Made by a program: the position numbers and the translations under genes | NCBI GenBank assembly: GCA_002747325.1 | Contig: PDOZ01000028.1 | Coordinates: forward strand, 1 to 64,000 | DNA: 64,000 nt | From: Rhodobacterales bacterium | GTDB taxonomy: Bacteria > Pseudomonadota > Alphaproteobacteria > Rhodobacterales > Rhodobacteraceae | Direction of reading: 5' to 3' | Shown: positions 43,365-53,778 of the stretch, piece by piece | Layout of the letters: every line of letters starts with the position of its first letter | Position numbering within the stretch: the stretch's first letter is position 1 | Notes under the pieces: model-generated | What the model saw: only the letters and a program-made list of their open reading frames with translations | The model's database searches: none | Told to the model about the DNA's origin: nothing

Positions 43365-45539
43365 ATGGCGCAAAACGGCAAGAAACGCCCGCCGCTGGTG
43401 GCGGAAAAACGGTATGATCGCAGGTCCGAGAAGCCTGCGCCCAAAAAGCCGCGCAAGAAACCGGCGAAGAAACCGCGCAGCCCAAAGCGGACGTATCCGT
43501 GGTTCCTCGCCCTGCCGCTATTTCTCATTCGGCTGGTTTTCCGGTTCACCTTCCGCTTAGCACTTATTTCCGCCGTGATCGTGACGCTGATTGTCGCGGC
43601 GGCGGTGTTTTACACCTCGACCACCATCCCGCCGATCTCGGAACTGGTCGACGGGCGGGCGCGCGGTTCGGTCACGCTGCTCGACCGTTATGGCCAGACC
43701 TATGCCTGGCGCGGCAACCAGTTCGGCGGCATTGTCACCGCCGACACGGTCAGCCCCTATGTGCGCGACGCCGTGATCGCCACGGAAGACAAGCGTTTTT
43801 ACCGCCATTTCGGCCTGTCACCGCGCGGCATCGCCTCCGCCATCCGCATCAACCTGCGCGAAGGGCGCGGGCCACTGTCCGGGCATGGCGGTTCGACGCT
43901 GACGCAGCAGGTCGCCAAGTTGCTATGTCTGGGCGAGCCCTATGATCCTTTGAGCGGCATGACGGAGCGGGAATATGAGGCCGATTGCCGTCGTTCCTCG
44001 CTGGTGCGCAAGGGCAAAGAGGCGATTTATGCCATGGCGCTGGAGCTGAAATTCTCCAAGGATGAGATCCTGTCGATCTACCTGAACCGCGCCTTTCTCG
44101 GTGCCGGGGCGCATGGATTTGAAGCCGCCGCGCAGCGCTATTTCGGCAAACCTGCCTCTGACCTGTCCGCCTCGGAAGCCGCAATCCTCGCCGGCGCCCT
44201 GACCGCCCCGACGCGCTACGCCCCGACCAACAACATGGAGCGTTCCTGGGCGCGTGCGCAGACCGTGCTGAAGCTCATGCAGGAGCAGGGCTATCTGACG
44301 CAGGCTGAGGCCGATTATGCCCGCGCCCACCCCGCCGTTCTGTCCAAGGCGGCAGAGGCACGCGCCGGGGGGTATTTCGCCGATTGGGTGATGGCTTCCG
44401 GTCCCGCCTTTCTGACCCGCGACACGACGGAAGACGTGATCATCCGCACCACGCTCGACCCCGCGATCCAGCAAGCCGCCGAGGAAGCCGTCGCCCATAT
44501 CTTCAAGGAAAAAGTGTCCGAAGGCTCCAAGGCACAGGCCGCCGTTGTGGTGATGAGCGCGGACGGGGCCGTGCGCGGCATGGTCGGCGGACGCGCGACG
44601 CAGGTCACCGGCGCTTTCAACCGTGCCACGCAGGCCATGCGCCAGACCGGCTCTTCCTTCAAACCCTTCGTTTACGCCGCCGCGCTTGATCTCGGCTGGA
44701 CCTATGACGCGATCATTGAGGACGCACCGCTGACGCTGAACATCCCCGGTTCCGGGTCGTGGTCCCCCGCCAATTACACCAACAAATTCGCCGGATGGGT
44801 CACGCTGACCGACGCCCTGCGCGATTCGCTGAACGTGCCGGCGGTGAAGCTGTCGGAAAGCGTTGGGCGGGAAAATGTGCGCGCCGTGGCCTCCATGTTC
44901 GGCATCCAATCCGACCTCGCCCTCGGCCCCGCGCTGGCGCTTGGCGCATCTGAAAGCACGCTGCTGGAGATGACCGGCGCCTATGCCGGCATTCTGAACG
45001 GGGGATCTTCGGTAACGCCTTATGGCCTCGTGGACCTGCGGTTGCTGGGCGAAGAAACCCCGCTGATGGAACAGGCGGGCGGTATTGGCGAACGCGTCAT
45101 CACCCCCGCCGCCGCGCAACAGTTGATCTACATGATGAATCAGGTGGTTGAACGCGGCACCGGGCGGCGCGCCGCGCTCAAAGACCGCGAAGTGGCGGGC
45201 AAAACCGGCACCACAACCGCCGCCCGCGATGCGTGGTTTCTGGGCTTTACTGCCGATTATGTCGCCGGGGTCTGGATGGGCTATGACGATAACACGCCGC
45301 TACGGGGCGTGACCGGCGGCGGGCTTCCGGCAGATATCTGGCGCGAAACCATGCAGCGGGTGCATGCGGACCTGCCCGCAAAGCCCCTGCCGATGATTCG
45401 CCCCGACGCCCCGCCGCGCGCGGAAGCTGGGTTTGGTCAGCCTACGGGCACCCCAACCCCGCAAAGCCCAACCCGCACCCCTGGCGGCGCAGATGGCCTT
45501 CTCGGCATCCTGCAAGACATTCTTGGCATCGGAAACTGA
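43365..45539 (+). CDS. Penicillin-binding protein 1A
   Basis: A 724-residue bifunctional peptidoglycan synthase. A strongly basic cytoplasmic tail (1-45, Lys/Arg/Pro-rich) and one membrane anchor (about 50-82) precede the glycosyltransferase domain (VIATEDKRFYRHFG, HGGSTLTQQVAK) and the transpeptidase domain with SxxK in TGSSFKPF, SxN in DSLNVPA and KTG in AGKTGTT. It polymerises and crosslinks glycan strands in the periplasm. The very C-terminus is Pro/Thr/Gly-rich. Monocistronic. Confidence 0.96.
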   Translation: MAQNGKKRPPLVAEKRYDRRSEKPAPKKPRKKPAKKPRSPKRTYPWFLALPLFLIRLVFRFTFRLALISAVIVTLIVAAAVFYTSTTIPPISELVDGRARGSVTLLDRYGQTYAWRGNQFGGIVTADTVSPYVRDAVIATEDKRFYRHFGLSPRGIASAIRINLREGRGPLSGHGGSTLTQQVAKLLCLGEPYDPLSGMTEREYEADCRRSSLVRKGKEAIYAMALELKFSKDEILSIYLNRAFLGAGAHGFEAAAQRYFGKPASDLSASEAAILAGALTAPTRYAPTNNMERSWARAQTVLKLMQEQGYLTQAEADYARAHPAVLSKAAEARAGGYFADWVMASGPAFLTRDTTEDVIIRTTLDPAIQQAAEEAVAHIFKEKVSEGSKAQAAVVVMSADGAVRGMVGGRATQVTGAFNRATQAMRQTGSSFKPFVYAAALDLGWTYDAIIEDAPLTLNIPGSGSWSPANYTNKFAGWVTLTDALRDSLNVPAVKLSESVGRENVRAVASMFGIQSDLALGPALALGASESTLLEMTGAYAGILNGGSSVTPYGLVDLRLLGEETPLMEQAGGIGERVITPAAAQQLIYMMNQVVERGTGRRAALKDREVAGKTGTTTAARDAWFLGFTADYVAGVWMGYDDNTPLRGVTGGGLPADIWRETMQRVHADLPAKPLPMIRPDAPPRAEAGFGQPTGTPTPQSPTRTPGGADGLLGILQDILGIGN

Positions 45540-45616
45540 AAAAATACGAAAATGTAGAGTTTTTATTAAGAAATCGTCGCTATAAACACAGGCAGGAATA
45601 GTCGGAGCCAAAACAT

Positions 45617-47365
45617 ATGTCACCGGACCAAAAGGACAAAGGCGCGGCGGAACTGCGTTCCATTCGCCGTGAAAGCAACGGGTTGCTCTGGGCCGTGGCG
45701 CTGTTTTCCGTCTTCACCAACCTGTTGATGCTGACCGGCCCGCTATACATGCTGCAAATCTATGACCGGGTGCTGGGTTCGCGCTCGGAAGAAACCCTAC
45801 TCGGCCTGACCGTGCTGATGGGGTTCCTCTTCGCCATGATGGGGGTGCTGGATTATGCGCGCGGGCGGGTGTTGGCGCGCGTCGGGGCGCGCTTTCAGGC
45901 CCGTCTGGACCGCCGCGTCTTTCGCGCAGTACTGCGCCGCGAGGCTTTGCGCCCCGCCGGAGAAGAGGGCAACCGAAGCGGTTTGCGCGATTTGGAAGCG
46001 GTGCAAAAGCTGATCTCTTCCCCGGTTTTCATGGCCCTGTTCGATCTGCCCTGGACACCGATTTTTCTCGCCGCCATCCTGTTGTTTCACCCTTGGCTCG
46101 GCTACCTCGCACTGGCTGGAGGTGCGCTGCTGGTGCTGGTCTCCTGGCTCAATCAGGCGACAACTTCCGGCCCAACCGCCGCCGTTAACCTTGCCGCCGC
46201 GCAAGCAGAACATATGGCCGGGCAGTTGCGCTCCGAAGCAGAGATGGTCGCGGCTCTGGGTATGTCCGACAATGCCTATGCCCGCTGGCTTACCGCCCGG
46301 CGCACCGCCCTGAGCGAAGGGGTGCGCGTTGCCGACCGTGCCGGGCGATTTTCCGCGATTTCCAAGACCTTTCGCATGTTTTTGCAATCCGCCATGCTTG
46401 GCCTCGGCGCGCTGCTCGTGCTGCGCGGAGAAATGACTGCCGGGGGCATGATTGCCGCCTCGATCCTCTTGGGCCGCGCCCTCGCGCCCGTGGATATGCT
46501 GATCGCACAATGGCCTTTGGTGCATGCAGGCAGCACCGGGCGCAAACGCCTGATCGACCTTCTGGGCACCATCGCCCCGGAACCGGACAAAACCCAATTA
46601 CCGCGTCCGCGTGGGCTTCTGACCGCCGAGAACCTGACCATCGTGCCGCCGGGACAGGCGCAAGCCTCCCTGCGCATGGTAAATTTCCGCGTCGAACCGG
46701 GGCAGGCGATGGGCGTCATCGGCCCTTCCGGCGCGGGCAAATCGACGCTGGCGCGCGCCGCAACCGGAGTCTGGCGTCCCGCTGGCGGCAAGTTGCGCCT
46801 CGACGGCGCCGCACTCAGCCAATTCAGCGAAGCCGCCCTCGGCCAATATGTCGGCTACCTGCCGCAGCGGGTGCAATTATTCGACGGCACGGTGGCGGAA
46901 AACATCGCCGGACTGGCCCCAACGCCTGACGACGCCGCGGTGGTTGCCGCCGCCAAACGCGCCGCCGCACATGAAATGATCCTCGCCCTGCCCGAAGGAT
47001 ATGACACACAGGTCTCCGCCGGAGGGGGCATGTTGTCCGGCGGACAAATGCAACGCATCGGACTGGCCCGCGCTCTCTATGGCGACCCGGTTTTGCTGGT
47101 GCTGGACGAACCCAATTCCAACCTCGACAACGAAGGCAGCCTCGCCCTGAACCGCGCGGTTGCGGAGGTTAAGGCCAACGGCGGCGCGGTGTTGATCATG
47201 GCGCACCGCCCATCTGCGATCGCCCAATGTGAATTGCTCCTGATGCTGGATGGCGGCGCCGTTCAAGCCTATGGCCCGCGCGACAAAGTCCTTGCGCAAG
47301 TCACTCAAAACGCACAACAAATTCGCGAAAGCGCGGCTGAAAATAACACGGGCGGGGTCACATAA
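45617..47365 (+). CDS. Type I secretion ABC transporter (PrtD-like permease/ATPase)
   Basis: A 582-residue fusion of a six-helix membrane domain (about 20-310) and an ATPase domain. Walker A is GPSGAGKST, the ABC signature [15 protein letters not shown], Walker [13 protein letters not shown] and the H-loop AHRPSA. This is the PrtD/LipB/RsaD branch, which exports C-terminally tagged proteins without an N-terminal C39 domain. It overlaps the HlyD-type adaptor gene by one base. No RTX substrate or TolC gene is nearby. Confidence 0.94.
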   Translation: MSPDQKDKGAAELRSIRRESNGLLWAVALFSVFTNLLMLTGPLYMLQIYDRVLGSRSEETLLGLTVLMGFLFAMMGVLDYARGRVLARVGARFQARLDRRVFRAVLRREALRPAGEEGNRSGLRDLEAVQKLISSPVFMALFDLPWTPIFLAAILLFHPWLGYLALAGGALLVLVSWLNQATTSGPTAAVNLAAAQAEHMAGQLRSEAEMVAALGMSDNAYARWLTARRTALSEGVRVADRAGRFSAISKTFRMFLQSAMLGLGALLVLRGEMTAGGMIAASILLGRALAPVDMLIAQWPLVHAGSTGRKRLIDLLGTIAPEPDKTQLPRPRGLLTAENLTIVPPGQAQASLRMVNFRVEPGQAMGVIGPSGAGKSTLARAATGVWRPAGGKLRLDGAALSQFSEAALGQYVGYLPQRVQLFDGTVAENIAGLAPTPDDAAVVAAAKRAAAHEMILALPEGYDTQVSAGGGMLSGGQMQRIGLARALYGDPVLLVLDEPNSNLDNEGSLALNRAVAEVKANGGAVLIMAHRPSAIAQCELLLMLDGGAVQAYGPRDKVLAQVTQNAQQIRESAAENNTGGVT

Positions 47366-48684
47366 TGCACGATCAACGCACAGATATCGCGAAACAAATC
47401 CCCGTGCGCAGACCGCTCTGGACCGGATTTTTTGCCCTGCTCCTTCTGATCGGCGGCTTCGGCGCTTGGGGATTTTTGACAGAAATTTCCGGCGCCATCG
47501 TTGCCCCCGGCGCCATTGAACTCGAGGAAAACCGGCAAGCGGTGCAACACCCGGATGGCGGCGTGGTATCCGAAATTCTGGTGCGCGATGGCGATCTGGT
47601 CGCCGCAGGAGATGTGCTGATTCGCCTCGACCCGGTGCGGCTGGAAAGCGAACGCGTGATCCTTGAAAGCCAGCTCTTCGACCTCACAGCCCGCCGCGCC
47701 CGCTTAGAGGCAGAGCGCGACGAAGCAGCGGAAATTCACTTCCCCCCGGAATTGCTCGACGCCGCAAACCGTGACCCCGACGTCGCCGAAATCCTTGAAA
47801 GCAATCGAAAACTTTTCGCCCAACGCCGCGAAACCCTCGAAGCCTCGGTCGAACAACTCCGCAAACGAACCGCCCAGATCACCAGCCAAATCGAGGGCAT
47901 TCAGGCGCAAATCACCGCCCTGACACGACAGGTCGAACTGGTCACAATCGAGCGCAACGACCTGCAATCCCTGCTGGAAAAAGGCCTCGCACAAGCCAGC
48001 CGGGTCAGCGCGCTGGAACGCGAACTGGCGCGGCTAAACGGATTAATCGGCGAGGCCATCGCCAATAAAGCACAAGCCAGCGGACGCATCACCGAAATCG
48101 AGATCGAAATCCTGAAACAACGCGCCGCTCTGCGCGAAGACGCCATCGCAACACTTTCCGCCCAAGAGGGCAAGGAGCTGGAACTGGCGGAACGGCTGCG
48201 CGCCGTAACCAGTCGGCTTGAGCGCCTCGACATTCGCGCGCCGGTTTCGGGCATGGTCCACGCCATGTCGGTTTTGGGCGAGAAAGCCGTGATCGGCAGC
48301 GCCGAGCCGGTAATGTATCTGGTGCCGCAAGACCGCCCGCTGCGCATCGCGGTTCAGGTCGACCCGATCCACGTCGATCAGGTCGCCATCGGACAACAAG
48401 TCATGCTGCGATTCGCCGCCTTTGACAGCCGCCAAACCCCGGAGCTTTACGGCACGGTGCGCACCATCAGCCCCGACGCGCTAGTCAATCAAACCACAGG
48501 GCAAAGCTATTACCGCGCGCGCATCGAACTGTCCGAAGGTGAAACCGCCAAACTGCCGGAGGGCGCCGTCCTGATCCCCGGCATGCCGGTCGAGGTCTAC
48601 CTGCAAACCAAAGACCGCACCCCCATCGCCTTCCTGACCAAGCCGCTCGCGGACTATTTCGCCCGCGCTTTCCGAGAAGATTGA
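47365..48684 (+). CDS. Type I secretion membrane fusion protein (HlyD/PrtE family)
   Basis: A 439-residue adaptor. One N-terminal TM segment (about 18-38) leads to a lipoyl-like half ([23 protein letters not shown]), a long coiled coil (about 95-290, Glu/Leu/Gln heptads), the second lipoyl half ([18 protein letters not shown]) and a C-terminal beta domain. It links the inner-membrane ABC exporter to an outer-membrane TolC channel. Translationally coupled to the ABC gene. Confidence 0.94.
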   Translation: MHDQRTDIAKQIPVRRPLWTGFFALLLLIGGFGAWGFLTEISGAIVAPGAIELEENRQAVQHPDGGVVSEILVRDGDLVAAGDVLIRLDPVRLESERVILESQLFDLTARRARLEAERDEAAEIHFPPELLDAANRDPDVAEILESNRKLFAQRRETLEASVEQLRKRTAQITSQIEGIQAQITALTRQVELVTIERNDLQSLLEKGLAQASRVSALERELARLNGLIGEAIANKAQASGRITEIEIEILKQRAALREDAIATLSAQEGKELELAERLRAVTSRLERLDIRAPVSGMVHAMSVLGEKAVIGSAEPVMYLVPQDRPLRIAVQVDPIHVDQVAIGQQVMLRFAAFDSRQTPELYGTVRTISPDALVNQTTGQSYYRARIELSEGETAKLPEGAVLIPGMPVEVYLQTKDRTPIAFLTKPLADYFARAFRED

Positions 48685-48733
48685 TTGCCCTGCCCGTCCC
48701 CCCGCGTTAGCCTCGCGCCAACAGGAGGACCTC

Positions 48734-49195
48734 ATGAGCAAATATGAAAACCGCCTTGCCGAACTCGGCATCACCCTGCCCGACGCCCCGGCCCCCGCCG
48801 CCAATTATGTGCCATATGTCGTCACCGGCAATCTGGTGCATGTCTCTGGCCAAATCCCGTTTGACAACGGCGAACTGATCCTGGGCAAACTCGGCGCGGA
48901 CATGGACGCCGAAACCGGCGCGAAAGCCGCAAAAGCCTGCGCCATCGGCTTGATCGCACAGGTAAAAGCAGCCTGCGGCGGCGATCTCGACCGGCTCAAA
49001 CGCGTGATCAAGCTCACCGGCTTTGTCAATTCCACTGCCGATTTCGGCGACCAACCCAAAGTCATCAACGGCGCCTCCGATTTCTTCGTCGAAGTCTTTG
49101 GCAATGCCGGGCGCCATGCCCGTTCCGCTGTGTCCGCCGCCTCGCTGCCTTTCGGCGTCGCGGTAGAAATCGAAGGCATTTTTGAAATCAAATGA
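48734..49195 (+). CDS. RidA/YjgF family protein
   Basis: A 153-residue member of the RidA superfamily (YjgF/YER057c/UK114), in the branch with N-terminal RLAELGITLPDAPAPAANYVP and VHVSGQIPF. The family hydrolyses reactive enamine and imine intermediates from PLP enzymes; the branch lacking the canonical C-terminal Arg context is less studied. Very strong ribosome-binding site ACAGGAGGACCTC. Its stop overlaps the GDPD gene by 4 bp. Confidence 0.92.
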   Translation: MSKYENRLAELGITLPDAPAPAANYVPYVVTGNLVHVSGQIPFDNGELILGKLGADMDAETGAKAAKACAIGLIAQVKAACGGDLDRLKRVIKLTGFVNSTADFGDQPKVINGASDFFVEVFGNAGRHARSAVSAASLPFGVAVEIEGIFEIK

Positions 49196-49950
49196 GCGCC
49201 CCCCTTCCCCCGGAATTTCTCGCCCGCCCGATTACCCATCGCGCCCTGCATGACCGCGCCGCCGGACGGATCGAAAACAGCCCCACCGCCATCAAAGCGG
49301 CGGTGGAACATGGCTACGGTATCGAAATTGACCTGCAACTCTCCGCCGACGGACAGGCCATCGTCTTCCACGATTACGACCTGTCGCGCCTGACCGAAGC
49401 AAAGGGTCCGGTGCAGTTGCGCACAGCAGAAGAGCTAGCGCAAATTGCGTTAAAAGACAGCACCGACACCATCCGCACCCTACCAGAAATCCTTGAAATC
49501 GTCGCCGGGAAATCCCCTCTCCTCATTGAAATCAAAGATCAGGACGGCGCAATGGGGCGCGATGTGGGGCTGCTGGAAAACGCGGTCGTGGTGGCATTGG
49601 AAACGTATTCCGGTCCCGCTGCGGTCATGTCGTTCAACCCACATTCCGTCGCCCTTTTCGCCGATCTGGCACCGAATCTGCCCCGCGGCCTCACTACTTG
49701 CGCCTATACGCAACAAGACATGCCGCATCTATCCCCCGCCACCCGCGCCAGCCTCGCCGGTTTCCCCGATTTCGAACGCATCGGCGCCAGCTTCATCAGC
49801 CACGACGCCAAAGACCTCGACGCCCCGCGCGTGCATGAAATCAAACAGACGGGATACCCCGTTTTATGCTGGACCATCCGCTCCGCTGACGAGGAACGCG
49901 CCGCCCGGCGGATCGCCGATAATGTGACATTCGAGGGGTACTTGCCGTAG
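49192..49950 (+). CDS. Glycerophosphodiester phosphodiesterase
   Basis: A 252-residue GDPD TIM barrel with the catalytic HRALHD near residue 16, ENSPTAIKAAVEHGYGIEIDLQLSADGQ (metal ligands Glu and Asp) and the second His in VFHDYDL. It hydrolyses glycerophosphodiesters to glycerol 3-phosphate and an alcohol. No signal peptide, so cytosolic. Coupled to ridA by a 4-bp overlap. Confidence 0.92.
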   Translation: MSAPLPPEFLARPITHRALHDRAAGRIENSPTAIKAAVEHGYGIEIDLQLSADGQAIVFHDYDLSRLTEAKGPVQLRTAEELAQIALKDSTDTIRTLPEILEIVAGKSPLLIEIKDQDGAMGRDVGLLENAVVVALETYSGPAAVMSFNPHSVALFADLAPNLPRGLTTCAYTQQDMPHLSPATRASLAGFPDFERIGASFISHDAKDLDAPRVHEIKQTGYPVLCWTIRSADEERAARRIADNVTFEGYLP

Positions 49951-49982
49951 CCATTCGCGGCGCAGCGGGGTAGGCAAGAGAT

Positions 49983-50540
49983 ATGCGGATCATCGCGGGA
50001 CATAACCGAGGCATCGCGTTGGCCTCGTTGGGCAAGGGAGATGCCAGCGCGCATCTACGACCGACAACGGACCGGGTGCGCGAAAGCCTGTTTTCCATCC
50101 TGCGAGGCGGGCGATTTGGCGCGCCGATTGAAGGAGCGCGGGTGCTGGACCTGTTCGCGGGGACCGGGGCGCTGGCCTTGGAGGCCCTGTCGCGCGGCGC
50201 GGCAAGCGCAGTATTGGTGGAAAATGGCCGGGTCGGGCAGCGGTTGATTGCCGAAAACATTCAACGCTGCAAGGCCGAAGACACCGCACATTTATTGCGC
50301 CGGGACGCGCGGCGGATCGGCCCGGCCAACGCCCCCGCCAACCTGATCTTCCTCGACCCGCCCTACGATAAAAAGCTCGGGGAACAAGCCCTTAGCGCGG
50401 CGATGCGCGGCGGCTGGATCGCACCGGAGGCGTTAATCGTCTGGGAAGAACGAGCGGAAATTGTCGTGCCGGATGGGCTGGCTCTGCTGGATCAGCGCCG
50501 CTTTGGCGACACGCAGATTTCCTTCCTGCGCGCCGTCTGA
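49983..50540 (+). CDS. rsmD: 16S rRNA (guanine966-N2)-methyltransferase RsmD
   Basis: A 185-residue methyltransferase. MRIIAGHNRGIAL and PTTDRVRESLFSIL are the RsmD-specific N-terminal motifs; SAM-binding VLDLFAGTGALALEALSRGA and the catalytic LDPPYDK follow. It methylates the 30S subunit. Located 32 bp after the GDPD gene on the same strand. Confidence 0.94.
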   Translation: MRIIAGHNRGIALASLGKGDASAHLRPTTDRVRESLFSILRGGRFGAPIEGARVLDLFAGTGALALEALSRGAASAVLVENGRVGQRLIAENIQRCKAEDTAHLLRRDARRIGPANAPANLIFLDPPYDKKLGEQALSAAMRGGWIAPEALIVWEERAEIVVPDGLALLDQRRFGDTQISFLRAV

Positions 50541-50596
50541 CCTTTTGCAATTTGGCAAAACCGCGTTTTGGCGGTAAAATCCTCGTGGAGGGTCGT

Positions 50597-51031
50597 ATGT
50601 CTGATTGGGTCCAAAACCTGAAACACACCTTGCTCGGCAAGCGGGATTTGACCCGCACCGATGCCCGTCATTTGCGCGCCGAACGCGAACGGCGTAGCGC
50701 GCATCCGACGCATATCGACTGCCCCGGCTGCGGCGCAAAGCTGCCATTCATCGAGCGCTATCCTGTGTATTTCTGCCCGGAATGCCTCAAACAAGCCGTT
50801 GATTTTGAAGGGAAAAAGCTGGAGTTTTCCAACATATCCCTATCCGGCGGTTTCGCCTGGCGGCACGTCGGTAATGCGGAATGGCAGGAATGCCTCGGCG
50901 TGTTGGCAACCATTCGCGGCACAAGCGCATTCGTGACCGAAGCCCGGTTCGGCGGCGTGGTCGCACAACCGGAAACGGCGGCGCACCAGCAAGCGGGCGT
51001 TACAGACTTGTCGCGCCGCCAAACCGCTTAA
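50597..51031 (+). CDS. Hypothetical protein with a CXXC zinc ribbon
   Basis: A 144-residue protein I cannot name. Two CXXC pairs, CPGCGAKLPFIERYPVYFCPEC (about 39-60), form a likely zinc ribbon, and a basic N-terminal helix precedes it. The C-terminal half has no known motif. ATG at 50597 follows GTGGAGGGTCGT; the track's 15-codon extension is not needed. It stands between rsmD and the TRAP binding-protein gene, convergent with the latter (3-bp gap). Confidence 0.75.
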   Translation: MSDWVQNLKHTLLGKRDLTRTDARHLRAERERRSAHPTHIDCPGCGAKLPFIERYPVYFCPECLKQAVDFEGKKLEFSNISLSGGFAWRHVGNAEWQECLGVLATIRGTSAFVTEARFGGVVAQPETAAHQQAGVTDLSRRQTA

Positions 51032-51034
51032 GCG

Positions 51035-52066
51035 TCACTTCCGCGCGGCTTCAACCGCAGCGCGGGCGTCTTTAACCATCTGCGCCCCGTCCAGCCCGCG
51101 TCCGTTCATTTCCTCGATCCACTCGGCAATCACCTCATCGCCCAGCGCCACGATGCGCGCGGTTTCTTCCGCCGACAATTCTGCAATCTCGTTGCCCGCG
51201 TCTTCCATGACCAGCTTGCCCTCCGCGTCGCCCGTATCATGCGCGCGGCCCGCCCAAGCGGATGCCATCCGGCCAGAATTGGCGTCGATCACGGCTTTCA
51301 GCTCGTCGTCCAACCCCTCATACACATCCTTGTTCATCGCCCAGATGAAATAGAGATTATAGAGCGACTTTTCGCCCGCAACGTCGGTATGGCTATCGGT
51401 CAACTCATCCAGCTTGAGCGACGGAGACATCTCCCAGGTAATCACGCCCCCATCCACCACGCCCAGCGCGAGGCTTTCCGGGAAAGCAGGCACCGGCATA
51501 CCAACCGGAATCGCGCCGAGTTTTTCCAAGAGCAGCGTCGCGGCACGGGATGGACCGCGCAGTTTCAGCCCCGCGAAATCTTCGACCTCCGCAATCGCCG
51601 GGCCGGTCTTATGCACCAACCCCGGACCGTGCATATGAATCGCCAGCACATGCACGTCTTGGAAATCATCCATCAGGTATTTCTGCGAGTATTCCCATGC
51701 CGCAATGGAAGCCTCCTCAGCGGATTTGGTCACCATGAAGGGCAATTCGAGCGCTTCCGCCTCCGGGAAACGGCCCGGTTCATAGCCCGGAATCACCCAG
51801 CCGCCATCGACAATGCCATCCGCGATCTGGTCATACATCTCGGCGGCGGACCCACCTAATTGCATGAACGGATAGAGTTTGATCTTCAGACGCCCGTTGC
51901 TGTCGGCCTCGATCTTATCGGCCCAGGGCTGCATGAAATGTTTCGGATTGGCGGATTCCGGTGACACGAAATGCTGAAAACGAAGGGTCACTTCCTGCGC
52001 CAGTGCCGCAGACGTGGACAGGGCAATGGCGGTGGCCAGCATGGCCGGTTTCATCAGTGATTTCAT
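51035..52066 (-). CDS. TRAP transporter substrate-binding protein (DctP type)
   Basis: A 343-residue periplasmic binding protein. A signal peptide (1-24, cut after SAALA) precedes the DctP fold with FQHFVSPESANPKHFMQPWADKI, then LKLRGPSRAATLLLEKLGAIPVGMP, in which the Arg (LRGPS) is the conserved carboxylate-binding residue. ATG at 52066 follows GAAGGAACCAGAC; the 24-codon extension is rejected. No DctQ or DctM gene is present, so the membrane partners are elsewhere. Ligand probably a carboxylate. Confidence 0.93.
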   Translation of the reverse strand: MKSLMKPAMLATAIALSTSAALAQEVTLRFQHFVSPESANPKHFMQPWADKIEADSNGRLKIKLYPFMQLGGSAAEMYDQIADGIVDGGWVIPGYEPGRFPEAEALELPFMVTKSAEEASIAAWEYSQKYLMDDFQDVHVLAIHMHGPGLVHKTGPAIAEVEDFAGLKLRGPSRAATLLLEKLGAIPVGMPVPAFPESLALGVVDGGVITWEMSPSLKLDELTDSHTDVAGEKSLYNLYFIWAMNKDVYEGLDDELKAVIDANSGRMASAWAGRAHDTGDAEGKLVMEDAGNEIAELSAEETARIVALGDEVIAEWIEEMNGRGLDGAQMVKDARAAVEAARK

Positions 52067-52147
52067 GTCTGGTTCCTTCATGGGCCGCCGGTTTCGTTGC
52101 GGCCCAAGGAAGGTAAGCACGCGCGGCACAAAGATCAAGAAAAGCGC

Positions 52148-53008
52148 TCAGAACCAGGTGGGGTAATACCGACCCGCCGGGCTTTCGGTGAAGATTTCCG
52201 CGCCGGTTTCGGTCACGCCAAGCGAATGCTCGAACTGCGCCGACAGGGATTTATCGCGGGTGATCGCGGTCCAGCCATCGCCCAGCACGCGGGTTTCCGG
52301 GCGGCCAAGGTTGATCATCGGTTCGATGGTGAAGAACATGCCCGGCTCCAGCACGGGGCCGGTGCCCGCTCGGCCATAATGCAGCACGTTGGGCGGTGCA
52401 TGAAACACCCGGCCCAGCCCATGCCCGCAAAAATCGCGCACCACCGACATGCGCTGGCGTTCGGCAAAGCTCTGGATCGCGTGGCCAATATCGCCGAAAG
52501 TGTTACCGGGTTTGACCGCCTCAATACCGCGCATCAGCGCTTCATGCGTCACGTCGATCAGCCGCGCGGCGAAAGGCTTGATCTTGCCCACCTTATACAT
52601 GCGCGACGTATCCCCGAACCAGCCATCAACGATCACCGTCACATCGACGTTCAGAATGTCGCCATCAATCAATTCATCATGTTTGCGCGGCCCGCGCTCG
52701 TTTTTGCCCTTCGGCACTTTCGCGCCGGGAATGCCGTGACAAACAACGTGGTTGAGCGAAATGCAGGTGGCGTGTTCATAGCCCTTGTAGCCGATGGTGG
52801 CGGAGGTCGCGCCCGCCGCATTGACCAGCCGTTCCACCTCGGCGTCGATCTGCGCCGTGGTCACGCCGGGAGCGATCATGTCAGCGATCTGGTCGAGAAT
52901 TTCCGCCGCCAGCTTGCCCGCCTTGTGCATACCGGCAAAATCGGCGGCGTCATAAATGCGAATCCCGTCTTTCGTGATGCGGCCAGACTTGTCCACGGTG
53001 ATCTCCAT
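52148..53008 (-). CDS. map: Methionine aminopeptidase, type I
   Basis: A 286-residue metalloprotease that removes the initiator Met. The five metal ligands are visible: Asp in LNVDVTVIVDGWFGDTSRMY (two), His in GHGLGRVFHAPP, Glu in MFFTIEPMI and Glu in QFEHSLGVTE. Length is somewhat above the E. coli enzyme because of a short N-terminal extension. Located 21 bp after sfsA on the same strand. Confidence 0.96.
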   Translation of the reverse strand: MEITVDKSGRITKDGIRIYDAADFAGMHKAGKLAAEILDQIADMIAPGVTTAQIDAEVERLVNAAGATSATIGYKGYEHATCISLNHVVCHGIPGAKVPKGKNERGPRKHDELIDGDILNVDVTVIVDGWFGDTSRMYKVGKIKPFAARLIDVTHEALMRGIEAVKPGNTFGDIGHAIQSFAERQRMSVVRDFCGHGLGRVFHAPPNVLHYGRAGTGPVLEPGMFFTIEPMINLGRPETRVLGDGWTAITRDKSLSAQFEHSLGVTETGAEIFTESPAGRYYPTWF

Positions 53009-53029
53009 CTTTGTTCGCCCCCGTATAGG

Positions 53030-53740
53030 CTAGTCCCGGCGGTCAAGGAAGGGCAATTCCGGGCCAAGCTCGATGCCCTGCGGCGACAATTCCGCCCGAT
53101 GCGCCAGCACCTCCACCCCCGCATCGACCGCCGCCCGAAAGGCCGCACCGTAGCCCGGATCGAGATCAGAAGCGACCGCAACACGCTGGGCATCGCTGCG
53201 TTGGGCGAGGAAAAACACCATCGCCCGCCCGCCTTGCGCCACCACATCGGCCAGCTCGGCCATGTGTTTTGCGCCGCGCTTGGTCACACAATCGGGAAAC
53301 TCCGCCAGACCCGGCTGGCGCAAAGTCGTCACCGATTTGACCTCCACATGCAGCGGCCCTTCCGGCCCGCTCAGCAGAAAATCCACCCGGCTGTTCGTCC
53401 CATACGGCACCTCCGCGCGCAGATTGGGAAAGCCCGCAAGCCGCGGCACCTTCCCCGCCAGCAACGCTTCTTTCAGCATCCGGTTCGGCTGCGACGTATC
53501 GACCCCAACCAGTGCCCCCTCCGGGGTTTCCAACAGCCGCCAGCCATAATCGAGCTTCTTCTTCGGATCGTCATTCGGCTCCAGCCAGATACGCGACCCC
53601 GGTTCGGTCAACCCCGTCATCGCCCCCGGATTGGCCACATGCGCCACCACCTCGCGTCCATCAGACAGGCGACAATCGGCAAGAAAGCGTTTGTAACGCC
53701 TTATTAGGGTCGCGGGGATAAGTTCTCTTTGAAAGCGCAT
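53030..53740 (-). CDS. sfsA: DNA/RNA nuclease SfsA
   Basis: A 236-residue SfsA. Family motifs are FQRELIPATLIRRYKRFLAD at the N-terminus, HVANPGAMTGLTEPGSRIWL and the nuclease-like core SRVDFLLSGPEGPLHVEVKS followed by FPDCVTKRGAKHMAEL. Named for sugar fermentation stimulation in E. coli; nuclease activity was shown for archaeal and bacterial members. The start follows GGAGCC. Divergent from the cinA-like gene. Confidence 0.94.
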   Translation of the reverse strand: MRFQRELIPATLIRRYKRFLADCRLSDGREVVAHVANPGAMTGLTEPGSRIWLEPNDDPKKKLDYGWRLLETPEGALVGVDTSQPNRMLKEALLAGKVPRLAGFPNLRAEVPYGTNSRVDFLLSGPEGPLHVEVKSVTTLRQPGLAEFPDCVTKRGAKHMAELADVVAQGGRAMVFFLAQRSDAQRVAVASDLDPGYGAAFRAAVDAGVEVLAHRAELSPQGIELGPELPFLDRRD

Positions 53741-53778
53741 GGCTCCGGCCTATAGATTAGGAACAGATGGAGCAAGAG

